Source of the DNA: Spirosoma panaciterrae DSM 21099
Lineage (GTDB): Bacteria > Bacteroidota > Bacteroidia > Cytophagales > Spirosomataceae
Direction of reading: 5' to 3'
Assembly (NCBI RefSeq): GCF_000374025.1
Contig: NZ_KB893195.1
Coordinates: 124,001 to 188,000, forward strand
Length of the DNA: 64,000 nucleotides
Shown: positions 52,937-60,026 of the stretch, piece after piece
Layout of the letters: every line of letters begins with the position of its first letter
How positions within the stretch are numbered: the stretch's first letter is position 1
Made by a program: the position numbers and the translations under genes
Notes under the pieces: model-generated
What the model was told of the DNA's origin: nothing
Database searches by the model: none
The model's input: the letters and a program-made list of their open reading frames with translations, nothing else

Positions 52937-53155
52937 TTATCCGAACAGGCGGATGTGGATGGCTTCTAACTCAGCGCGGAGTTGCCGACGACCAAACAGA
53001 CGCAGTGCCCTATACGCCCGTTGCTGGCTGGCCAGCTTTTGTTGTACGTCCTGATCCCACAGCAAGCGAACTTCTACGTCGAGCTGCTGGTCTTCGGGTA
53101 AAGTGCCTTTGAGGTAGTCCTCCAGCAGTTGCACTTCGTTTAACAGAGGACGCAT
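52937..53155 (-). CDS. Small protein after the sigma factor, possible anti-sigma-type partner
   Basis: The 72-residue protein begins 5 bp after the ECF sigma stop codon. The sequence LLEDYLKGTLPEDQQLDVEVRLLWDQDVQQKLASQQRAYRALR resembles the soluble N-terminal part of Bacteroidota anti-sigma-like proteins (short helices, Leu-rich). No membrane segment is present, and no zinc-binding His-Cys motif is visible. Either a short cytoplasmic sigma partner or a truncated one is possible. I am not certain that it has this role. Confidence 0.6.
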   Translation of the reverse strand: MRPLLNEVQLLEDYLKGTLPEDQQLDVEVRLLWDQDVQQKLASQQRAYRALRLFGRRQLRAELEAIHIRLFG

Positions 53156-53160
53156 AGTTT

Positions 53161-53718
53161 TTATCGTTTAAACTGGTCGATGGACAGGTGGCTTACAGCT
53201 TTGCGCAGCCGCTCCAGACACTTAAATTTTTGCACTGTCGCGGAGCGTACGCTTCGGTAACCGTGCTGCTCAGCGATCTGCTCTAACCGCTGACCGAAGT
53301 AATAGAAGCTAACCAGAATGGATTTACAAGTCTCGCCCAGTTGCTCGACGAACGTCATTAGTGTAGCGGGCGATTGCTCATCATCTACCATTATCTCTTC
53401 ACCAATTTCATCAACTGGCGCGTGCGATAACCCTGTTTTGCAGGCTCGCTTGCTCAACTCCTGCCGCCAGAGATTCTTGCAAATACCCATCAGATAGGTG
53501 CTTACCGATGACGTTAGGGTCAGTTGGCCGTCAATTGCCTTCTCGTAATAGGCGATGAGTGCTTCCTGAAAGATATCCTTGGCATCCTCGTCCGTACCCC
53601 TATTTTCCTTCACATAATGCCGCACCATCGGATACGTTTTCGCATAGATTCGTTCCAGCGTTCGCTCCCGGTCGGTTAGCAGAGCTGCGTCCATTGACAG
53701 GCTTTGTGTTGACATCAT
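53161..53718 (-). CDS. ECF-type RNA polymerase sigma factor
   Basis: The 185-residue protein has region 2 (YPMVRHYVKENRGTDEDAKDIFQEALIAYYEKA, with the DAKDIFQEA polymerase-binding helix) and region 4 (LGETCKSILVSFYYFGQRLEQIAEQHGYRSVRSATVQKFKCLERLRKAV, with a helix-turn-helix). The ATG pair at 53718/53715 is preferred over an in-frame ATG 13 codons upstream. It heads a short run with the 72-residue protein. A 14-bp palindrome lies upstream. Confidence 0.88.
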   Translation of the reverse strand: MMSTQSLSMDAALLTDRERTLERIYAKTYPMVRHYVKENRGTDEDAKDIFQEALIAYYEKAIDGQLTLTSSVSTYLMGICKNLWRQELSKRACKTGLSHAPVDEIGEEIMVDDEQSPATLMTFVEQLGETCKSILVSFYYFGQRLEQIAEQHGYRSVRSATVQKFKCLERLRKAVSHLSIDQFKR

Positions 53719-53786
53719 ACACTTACGCTTTTTATGGTTTATCGGAATTATGCACAACTATCACCCAAGGTTAAGAAAAAATTTCC

Positions 53787-53817
53787 CAACGTAGCCAGAT
53801 TCGATCTGGCTACGTTG
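53787..53817. terminator. 14-bp palindrome upstream of the sigma factor
   Basis: CAACGTAGCCAGAT (53787-53800) and its exact complement (53804-53817) flank TCG. On the minus strand it is followed by GGGAAATTTTTTC, so it could end transcription entering the sigma gene or form a leader hairpin. The gene it serves is uncertain. Confidence 0.5.
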
Positions 53818-53923
53818 AAGCGCGTAACCCAATTCATTGACCCTACCTCTTCTGGAAGAAAAAGACTTGTGTCAGCCCTTTTTCTGAATTAAACCGTTCA
53901 AGAAAACGTCCAGCTCATTTTAG

Positions 53924-54441
53924 AAAAGACCTCAGCATTTCGATCCTGGTTTTCAGCAGCCTAAACGGTTTGACAAGCCCGAACATCCTTACAATCAGCT
54001 ACCCTCTTACCGCCTGCGCGTGAACTCGTTGACACCATACCTATACGGCGGCAGGACACTCGGGCGGCTTCGGCGCTGGCCAAATTAAAGATGGTCTGGT
54101 AGCACATCATTTTTCACGGAGCGTTTAATTTTGACGAAGCTATAACGCGTGATCCGCCGGCGAACTCGTAGGAAGCGATTTTATCGTATGAACCAACCGA
54201 GAAGCTTACTACTACGCAACGCAAGATGTATAGGAAGAAGCGGCTCTAAATCGTCAGGCTGACAAAACCTATTCCCGTGTAGCCAATGCCCTGTTTAACA
54301 ATTTTGAGACTTTTGTGGTACAACAGTTCCCAGTGAACCAACAACCTTATATCAGACAAACTTTTAAGCCCTATCAGGCAGGTAAGCTATGGCCTGAATG
54401 ATCTTTTCTACAGTACTATTCCAAGCAAAAACCGTCTATAA
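53924..54441 (+). pseudogene. Decayed protein-coding gene of unknown family
   Basis: The stretch contains protein-like segments in changing plus-strand frames. The first is RPQHFDPGFQQPKRFDKPE... ending TPYLYGG (53924-54055). Another, after a frame change, is GGFGAGQIKDGLVAHHFSRS (from 54063). A third is FNFDEAITRDPP, running into a stop, then EAYYYATQDV, a TAG, and EEAALNRQADKTYSRVANALFNNFETF... ending KLWPE (to 54401). A last one is SYGLNDLFYSTIPSKNRL with a stop at 54439-54441. At least three frame changes and two internal stops are needed to join them. I cannot name the family. The rest of the gap, 53818-53923, holds nothing recognised. Confidence 0.55.
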
Positions 54442-54446
54442 TTAGT

Positions 54447-55445
54447 ATGAAACCCCGTTCTTTACTTTTAGCCTACTTTTTCGTCACGCTCACCAAATTA
54501 TCTGGTTACGCTCAGGCCCAAACCGAAACCTATGCCGAAAAGCTGGGATTTCCGAAGGGTAAAAAGGTCGTTATTCTCCACGTCGATGATGCAGGCATGA
54601 GTTATGACTCGAACATCGGGACGATCAATGCGATGGAAAAAGGCATCGCCAATTCGACCAGTATTATGATGCCCTGCGGTTGGGTTCCTCATTTTTTTGC
54701 CTACATGAAAGAGCATCCCACGATTGATGCGGGCGTACACCTGACGCTTACCTCCGAATGGAAAAATTACCGCTGGTATCCGATCGTTGGACGCGACAAA
54801 GCTCCGGGCCTTTATGATGGACAAGGCAGTTTCTGGCCCGAAGTTGCCGATGTGGTGGCCCATGCCACGCCCGACGAAGTAGAAGCCGAAGTTCGGGCAC
54901 AACTGGCGCGTTATCGTTCGTTCGGTTTTCAGCCTACCCATATGGATTCGCACATGGGCACGCTGTTCGAGCCTAAATTTATTGGGCGCTATGTGAAAGT
55001 AGCCATCGACGAAAAAATCCCGATTCTTTTCCCTGGCGGCCACGCAGCACTGATTAGCAAAACCAATCGATTGGCAGCGCCTATGCAGCAAATGGCTCGT
55101 CAGTTAGGCAAACAACTTTGGGACGCGGGCCTGCCGGTACTCGATGATCTGGACGGAAGTATTACCAGTCTGAACCTGCCTGCCGGAGCGAAAGACTCAG
55201 ATTTACAAAAATTCAAAACTCAAAAATTCATCGAACTGTTACAGTCCGTACAGCCCGGTTTGACGTACATCATCATGCACTGCACCGCGCCTACGCCAAC
55301 GTTTGATCTGATCAGTAGCTCAGGGCAATCGCGAAAGGGCGACATGCTGGGCATGATGGACCCTGCTCTCAAAGCCTATATAGAAAAAGAGGGCATCATC
55401 GTAACCACCTGGCGGGAGTTAATGGAACGACGAAAAAAAATGTGA
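54447..55445 (+). CDS. Secreted ChbG/HpnK-type (YdjC family) carbohydrate deacetylase
   Basis: YdjC-family enzymes remove acetyl groups from oligosaccharides such as chitobiose. The 332-residue protein has an N-terminal signal (MKPRSLLLAYFFVTLTKLSG, then YAQAQ). Metal ligands are visible: the Asp pair in LHVDDAGMS, His in VHLTLTSEW and His in HMDSHMGT. A later region is VLDDLDGSITSL. The stop codon lies within a heptamer/octamer-array hairpin that runs to the start of folA. The exact substrate is not known. Confidence 0.87.
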   Translation: MKPRSLLLAYFFVTLTKLSGYAQAQTETYAEKLGFPKGKKVVILHVDDAGMSYDSNIGTINAMEKGIANSTSIMMPCGWVPHFFAYMKEHPTIDAGVHLTLTSEWKNYRWYPIVGRDKAPGLYDGQGSFWPEVADVVAHATPDEVEAEVRAQLARYRSFGFQPTHMDSHMGTLFEPKFIGRYVKVAIDEKIPILFPGGHAALISKTNRLAAPMQQMARQLGKQLWDAGLPVLDDLDGSITSLNLPAGAKDSDLQKFKTQKFIELLQSVQPGLTYIIMHCTAPTPTFDLISSSGQSRKGDMLGMMDPALKAYIEKEGIIVTTWRELMERRKKM

Positions 55446-55519
55446 AAGAGCGAAAGAGTGAAAGAGCGAAACGTTTACAGGCGCTCTCACTCTTTCACTC
55501 TTTCACTCTTTCACTCTTT
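55442..55519. repeat. Octamer-array hairpin abutting the folA start codon
   Basis: The left arm is four octamers, GTGAAAGA, GCGAAAGA, GTGAAAGA, GCGAAACG (55442-55473). The right arm (55482-55519) is built of repeats of TCTTTCAC and its variants and pairs with the left with few mismatches. It ends directly before the ATG at 55520. The unit is the same AAAGAGYG unit as in the palindrome at 2235. Confidence 0.8.
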
Positions 55520-56014
55520 ATGAAGATTAGTCTTATCTCCGCAGTGGCGGAAAATGGCGTTATTGGCCGAAATAATGAACTGCCGTGGCATTTGCCCGAT
55601 GATTTTGCGTTTTTCAAGCGTAAAACCAGTCATCATCCGATTATTATGGGGCGCAAATCGCTGGACTCGTTAGGAAAGCCATTACCCAATCGCACCAATA
55701 TTGTACTTACCCGAAATCCCGACTTTACAGCTCCCGGCGTAACGGTTGTGCATACACTGGATGAAGCCCTTGCCCAGGCAAAGGCTATTAATCAGACCGA
55801 AATCTTTGTGATAGGCGGATCTGAAATTTACAAAATGGCCCTTCCTGTTGCCACTACGTTATACCTGACCGAAGTCCAGGGCACTTTTGAAGGCGACGCT
55901 TACTTTCCTGCGTTCGAGAAAACCGAATGGCATGAAGTCAGCCGTCACCATCACCCCGCCGACGAACGACATGCCGTAGCATTCGACTTTGTGGAGTACG
56001 AACGAGTGGCTTGA
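55520..56014 (+). CDS. folA: Dihydrofolate reductase
   Basis: FolA reduces dihydrofolate to tetrahydrofolate with NADPH. The 164-residue protein is typical: ISLISAVAENGVIGRNNELPWHLPDDFAFFKRKT (Asp of the substrate site in PDDF), PIIMGRKSLDSLGKPLPNRTNIVLTR and EIFVIGGSEIYKMALP. The open frame continues 26 codons upstream through the octamer array, which is not part of the protein. The start codon directly follows the array, so there is no room for a ribosome-binding site outside the hairpin arm. Confidence 0.95.
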   Translation: MKISLISAVAENGVIGRNNELPWHLPDDFAFFKRKTSHHPIIMGRKSLDSLGKPLPNRTNIVLTRNPDFTAPGVTVVHTLDEALAQAKAINQTEIFVIGGSEIYKMALPVATTLYLTEVQGTFEGDAYFPAFEKTEWHEVSRHHHPADERHAVAFDFVEYERVA

Positions 56015-56052
56015 TAGCCTATCATCCCTCTAGTAACATTGGTTGAATTTGG

Positions 56053-56093
56053 CGATTTTTGTCATCCCTCCTGCATCGGGATGACAAAAATCG
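56053..56093. terminator. Palindromic terminator between convergent genes
   Basis: CGATTTTTGTCATCCC (56053-56068) and its exact complement (56078-56093) enclose a 9-nt loop between folA and the lipoprotein gene. Confidence 0.7.
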
Positions 56094-56130
56094 AGCTAAC
56101 TCGCCCGATTACTTTACCAAAATAACACGC

Positions 56131-56532
56131 TCACTTCCGGGTAGTCAATATCGTAGGGCCGCTTGGACTCATCACCTCTGCGTTGTCTTCGGCTGTAACA
56201 AAGATGGTGGCGGGTTTAGCAATGGAGGTAGCTTTCAACCGACCTTCGAGCGCGCGCCCGGAAGGCATTATCTGACCCAGTTTATTGACGGGATCGTTAC
56301 CCGACTCCATCCAGACTACGTAGGTATTTGACGGTGGACTGAGCTTTTTCGGCTCGGCCAGATTCCGTACGTTTACATTGACGACGTAGTTTTTGTTCTT
56401 ATCTTTCCGAACACCGACTTTTCCCGACGCCGATGGCACAATCGACGAATCGCTGAAAACCAGTTGAGGAGTACAGGCGCTAACGGCCGCAGCTACGTAT
56501 AAAGTAATAAGAATAGATCGGATCGTTTTCAT
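56131..56532 (-). CDS. Putative lipoprotein of unknown function
   Basis: The 133-residue protein has a lipoprotein signal (MKTIRSILITLYVAAAVSAC, lipobox VSAC). The mature part is beta-rich and ends APTTILTTRK-like (GPTILTTRK). It contains a stretch KDKNKNYVVNVNVRNLAEPKKL and SNTYVVWMES, reminiscent of a beta-sandwich. I recognise no family. It is convergent with folA and precedes the isomerase gene in the opposite order. Confidence 0.65.
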   Translation of the reverse strand: MKTIRSILITLYVAAAVSACTPQLVFSDSSIVPSASGKVGVRKDKNKNYVVNVNVRNLAEPKKLSPPSNTYVVWMESGNDPVNKLGQIMPSGRALEGRLKATSIAKPATIFVTAEDNAEVMSPSGPTILTTRK

Positions 56533-56614
56533 GACGTTACCAATTGGTTAGTCTCTTAACCGATCCGATAATCCAGATGTTTGGCCGTTAACCGTTCATT
56601 AATCTCCCAATTGG

Positions 56615-57541
56615 TTAGCTTAACTTTCGGCCTTCAGCTTCCAAAAGGGCTTTAGTCCGACGAATACCTTCCTCTTCAGCCATCCCCTCTCCTTCGAACT
56701 CAACGCCGATGTAGCCTGTAAATCCAGCCGCTTTTACCAGTTTCAGCATTCGCCCATAATCGATTTTTGTTTCGTGACCTTTTGCATCGAACCTGTAGCT
56801 TTTGGCGCTAACCCCACCTTTGGCATACGGAAGCATTTCGGCAATCCCTTTATAGCGGTCGTATGGGCGGTCGCAGTCTTTTTCGGTGCTTCCCCAATCA
56901 TGCGACTGACAGAAATTACCAAAATCGGGTAATAATCCGCAATTGGTCTTGTTAACCCCTTTCGCCACCGAGGCCATCCAACTGCCGTCGGATGAGTAAC
57001 CGCCATGGTTTTCGGCTACTACATTCAGTCCCAGGGGTTTGATCCGGTCGGCCAGTTTCCCCATGCTGTCAATAGCGCGTTTCCGAACCTCATCGATGGC
57101 ATCTTTATTTTGCAGATTAACCCGAATGGTTTTACAGCCCAGAAACTTAGCGGCTTCCGCCCAGGCATAATGTCGGTTTATGGAATCGGTCCGTTTGGCT
57201 GCGTTTGCATCGACCAGGCTCCCTGCCGTGTCGATCATGATGAGGTGATTCACAACGCCTTCGCTCTGACTCCGTTTGAGGAGTTCTTTCAGATAAGCCG
57301 GTTCGTTTTTCACAAACTGATCGACGTACTCGACAGCGGTAATACCAAAATCGCGTCGGGCACGGGTCGGAAAATCGAGCGTAGTCGTCTCTTTTTTGGC
57401 CAAAGCCCGGTGTAGCGACCACTGCGCCAGTGAAATCTTGAAAAATAAATCGTTGGGAGCTTCCAGGTCTAAATTGGGCATGAAGGGCAATGCGGATAAG
57501 GCCCCAAGCTGCCCTAAAAACTGACGACGGGTTGGATTCAT
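56615..57541 (-). CDS. Secreted xylose-isomerase-like TIM-barrel protein (sugar phosphate isomerase/epimerase)
   Basis: The 308-residue protein starts MNPTRRQFLGQLGALSALPF, a Tat-type signal with RRQFLG, so it is probably exported folded. The AP-endonuclease-2-like barrel contains KISLAQWSLHRAL, TAVEYVDQFVK, LGCKTIRVNLQ, VVAENHGGYSS with the Glu and His metal ligands, LLPDFGNF and GYIGVEFEGEG. It is the last gene of a glycan-degradation run with GH3 and GH106. Relatives are isomerases or epimerases of sugars, inositols or hydroxypyruvate; the substrate is unknown. Confidence 0.88.
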   Translation of the reverse strand: MNPTRRQFLGQLGALSALPFMPNLDLEAPNDLFFKISLAQWSLHRALAKKETTTLDFPTRARRDFGITAVEYVDQFVKNEPAYLKELLKRSQSEGVVNHLIMIDTAGSLVDANAAKRTDSINRHYAWAEAAKFLGCKTIRVNLQNKDAIDEVRKRAIDSMGKLADRIKPLGLNVVAENHGGYSSDGSWMASVAKGVNKTNCGLLPDFGNFCQSHDWGSTEKDCDRPYDRYKGIAEMLPYAKGGVSAKSYRFDAKGHETKIDYGRMLKLVKAAGFTGYIGVEFEGEGMAEEEGIRRTKALLEAEGRKLS

Positions 57542-57567
57542 GGTTGCTTTTTTTACTGTTTATTGTT

Positions 57568-59907
57568 CTACTTCGCACTCAAAACCGACTGCTTATATTT
57601 TGCGGTGCGGGCATCCCGAATGACGCCTTTCCAGTTCAGGCCGTAGCCAAAATCGTAGGTATTCCCTTCCGAATCTTTGTAGCAGGTCATGTCGCGGGGA
57701 ACGTCTTCAGCTTGTGCTTCCACCGTTTTCATGTCGGCAGGCATTTGCATGGGCAACAGCGCCGAGGGTTCATGGGCTCCGGTCAGAATATCCAGCAAGG
57801 CCTGGTCCTGCACTCCGAAATGAACCAGTATCGCATTCGACAGTCCTTCAAACTCACTCACCACCGTCGGGTTTGCCATATTCAGGGCGACAATCACCGG
57901 CTTGCCATTCATTTTGGCGTAGGTTTCCGTTACCATCTTCAGATCCGTCGTGTTGATGGTCTTTGCTGTTTTGCCATTGTAGGTCCGGTTCGTGAATTTC
58001 TCCAGTGGGTCGCCCCCGGCAAGGCTTGGGTCACGGGTTCCCTGTGCGGTATAATCGCCATATTGCAAACTAACCGGAACATAACCCGTACCCCCAGCTT
58101 TGGCATCTGCACTACTGTAGCCGCCACCCGAATTCGGGCTTTGGATAAATACCAGCGCATAATCGGCTTCGGCCGGGTTATCCGTCACATTGACGTATTT
58201 CTTAACGATGTTCAGATTGACCGGATACGCCAGTTTTTCGGGCGTTTCCATACCGAGGAAATTCCGGCCAGCGGGTGTAAATTGTTTGGGAATGTAAACC
58301 GTTTTGCCTTTCGCAAGCGGTAACGCTTTAGCCTTGTTTTTGAGCATGACTACCGATTCCAGTTGGGTCTGATACCCCGCCTTCATGTACTCGGGCGTTC
58401 CCACCGATTTCTGCGATACCTGTGGGTCCAGATACGGGTTCTCGAACAGCCCAAGCCGAAAACTATTTTTGAGTAACCGTACCGCCGACTGCTCGAACCG
58501 GGTCCGCATGGCCGCTTCACCGTGGTCTTTCACGCCCATTTTATACGCTTCGATTACCGGGCCGGATTCGTTGTTGCCCCCAAACTGGTCTACGCCGTTC
58601 ATCAGGATTTTATAGTGTCGTTCGGCCACGGTCAGCTTGTCAACACCCCACGATTTACCTGTCAGAAATACATCGACAGCCGTTTCATTCCCTGTAATTC
58701 CCCAGTCGGTGCAGACTACGCCATCGTACTTGTATTTGGTCCGCAGCAGATCGTGAATGATGTATTTGCTGTAGCTGTTCCCCACGTTCTCACCATATTT
58801 TTTGTCCTGGCCGTACGAGATGGTATAATAGGGCATCACAGCCGCTGCCGTCCCCGTTTTTCCGTTCAGTTTGAAAGCTCCGTTCAAAAACGGAAGCAAA
58901 GCCGTGTCGAAATTTTTGCTGGGATACACCGCGTATTTACCGTAACCGTAATGCGCGTCACGGCCGCCTTCGCCCGAACCACCACCCGGCCAGTGTTTTA
59001 CCATCGCATTGACGCTATGATAGCCCCAGCCTCCCGTGATTTCGTTGGCTCCGTATGACGTCTGGAAGCCATCAATGTAGGCGCGGGCCATATCGGTAGC
59101 CAATTGCGGGTCTTCTCCAAATGTGCCACTCACCCTGTTCCAGCGCGGATCGGTAGCCAGATCGACCTGGGGCGACAAGGCCGTAGCGATACCCAGTGCC
59201 CGATATTCCGCAGCGGCAATCTGTCCAAACCGTTTTACGGCATCGGGATTGAAGGTCGCAGCCAGCCCCAGCGAACCGGGCCACATCGAAATAGCACCAC
59301 CGGCTCCGGCATTGTATTCGGCATCGGCACGGGTACCATGCCGAGGGTCCGAGCTGCTGTTGATGGGTATACCCATACCCACCCCTTCGACTAATGCCTG
59401 AGCGTTGTTGTTCCACTCGGCAGCGATTTCAGGGCTTTGTATGGACGTAATAAGCACATGCCGCAGGTTATCCCGGGTCAGAAACTCTTTCTGCTGGTCC
59501 GACAGATCCGAAGCTTTGACCCCACTTTGGGCAAATACTTTGCCCCCATAGGTTCCTGCAAATGGTCCACCCGCAGCCGCCGGAATAGGCTGGTGACGGC
59601 TGTACAGCATTAGTCCGGCAATCTGGTCGATAGTCATTTTCGAGGCCAAATCTTTCGCCCGTTCCTCTACTGGCAAGCGCCAGTCTTCGTACTTATCCAG
59701 CCTGCCGTTTCTGTTCAGGTCTTTGAAGGCAAACCCTTTATCGGTCAGCAGTTTCACACCCGATGCGGGAGCGTATCCGATGGTTTTGCCGCCTTTATTA
59801 GTCACTTTCGTCCAGTTGCCCACCTTCGTTTCGGTCCAGTTCTGGCCAAACGCTGCCGAGGCCGATAACAGACCCAGTAGGTAGAGGCTAACGCTTCTTG
59901 TTTTCAT
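57568..59907 (-). CDS. Secreted glycoside hydrolase family 3
   Basis: GH3 enzymes are retaining exo-acting beta-glycosidases. The 779-residue protein has a signal peptide (MKTRSVSLYLLGLLSASAAFGQ). A small part with a calcium-loop-like FKDLNRNGRLDKYEDW lies before the barrel. The barrel contains GTRADAEYNAG, FNPDAVKRFGQIAAAEYRALGI, VKHWPGGG and the nucleophile Asp in GVVCTDWG. The C-terminal alpha/beta-sandwich holds PVIVALNMANPTVV and LLPMQMP. It is between GH106 and the isomerase, in the same direction; substrate unknown, possibly a rhamnose-containing glycan. Confidence 0.9.
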   Translation of the reverse strand: MKTRSVSLYLLGLLSASAAFGQNWTETKVGNWTKVTNKGGKTIGYAPASGVKLLTDKGFAFKDLNRNGRLDKYEDWRLPVEERAKDLASKMTIDQIAGLMLYSRHQPIPAAAGGPFAGTYGGKVFAQSGVKASDLSDQQKEFLTRDNLRHVLITSIQSPEIAAEWNNNAQALVEGVGMGIPINSSSDPRHGTRADAEYNAGAGGAISMWPGSLGLAATFNPDAVKRFGQIAAAEYRALGIATALSPQVDLATDPRWNRVSGTFGEDPQLATDMARAYIDGFQTSYGANEITGGWGYHSVNAMVKHWPGGGSGEGGRDAHYGYGKYAVYPSKNFDTALLPFLNGAFKLNGKTGTAAAVMPYYTISYGQDKKYGENVGNSYSKYIIHDLLRTKYKYDGVVCTDWGITGNETAVDVFLTGKSWGVDKLTVAERHYKILMNGVDQFGGNNESGPVIEAYKMGVKDHGEAAMRTRFEQSAVRLLKNSFRLGLFENPYLDPQVSQKSVGTPEYMKAGYQTQLESVVMLKNKAKALPLAKGKTVYIPKQFTPAGRNFLGMETPEKLAYPVNLNIVKKYVNVTDNPAEADYALVFIQSPNSGGGYSSADAKAGGTGYVPVSLQYGDYTAQGTRDPSLAGGDPLEKFTNRTYNGKTAKTINTTDLKMVTETYAKMNGKPVIVALNMANPTVVSEFEGLSNAILVHFGVQDQALLDILTGAHEPSALLPMQMPADMKTVEAQAEDVPRDMTCYKDSEGNTYDFGYGLNWKGVIRDARTAKYKQSVLSAK

Positions 59908-59935
59908 AGATGTAGGTTAGTTTTCTAAATTTTGA

Positions 59936-60014
59936 TCAAACCGCGAGGGCGCGAAGACGCAAAGAATTGTATTCTATTGCCTATTCTTTGCGTCTTCGCG
60001 CCCTCGCGGTTTGA
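59936..60014. repeat. Perfect 32-bp inverted repeat between the GH106 and GH3 genes
   Basis: Arms 59936-59967 and 59983-60014 are exact reverse complements with a 15-nt loop. The left arm reads as blocks AACCGCGAG, GGCGCGAAG, ACGCAAAG. It resembles the palindrome at 27521. Both neighbouring genes are on the minus strand, so it could separate their transcripts or fold in an intercistronic region. Confidence 0.85.
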
Positions 60015-60026
60015 ATTATTTTAAAG

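Noticed and set aside
55207..55230. CAAAAATT-like repeat inside the deacetylase gene
   Set aside because: It looks like the repeat arrays but has no inverted arm, and the protein has normal length there (LQKFKTQKF), so chance is enough.
55442..55519. Upstream extension of folA starting at a GTG
   Set aside because: The extension is the translated octamer array; FolA proteins start at MKISLISAV.
56540..56618. CCAATTGGTTAG twice, 67 bp apart, around the isomerase/lipoprotein junction
   Set aside because: A 12-bp direct repeat with one copy touching the isomerase stop codon; no -7 box nearby and no other copies noticed, so a regulatory role is not supported.
57490..58323. Long open frame of 277 codons on the plus strand
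   Set aside because: It is antisense to the GH3 and isomerase genes and has no start context or recognisable motif.
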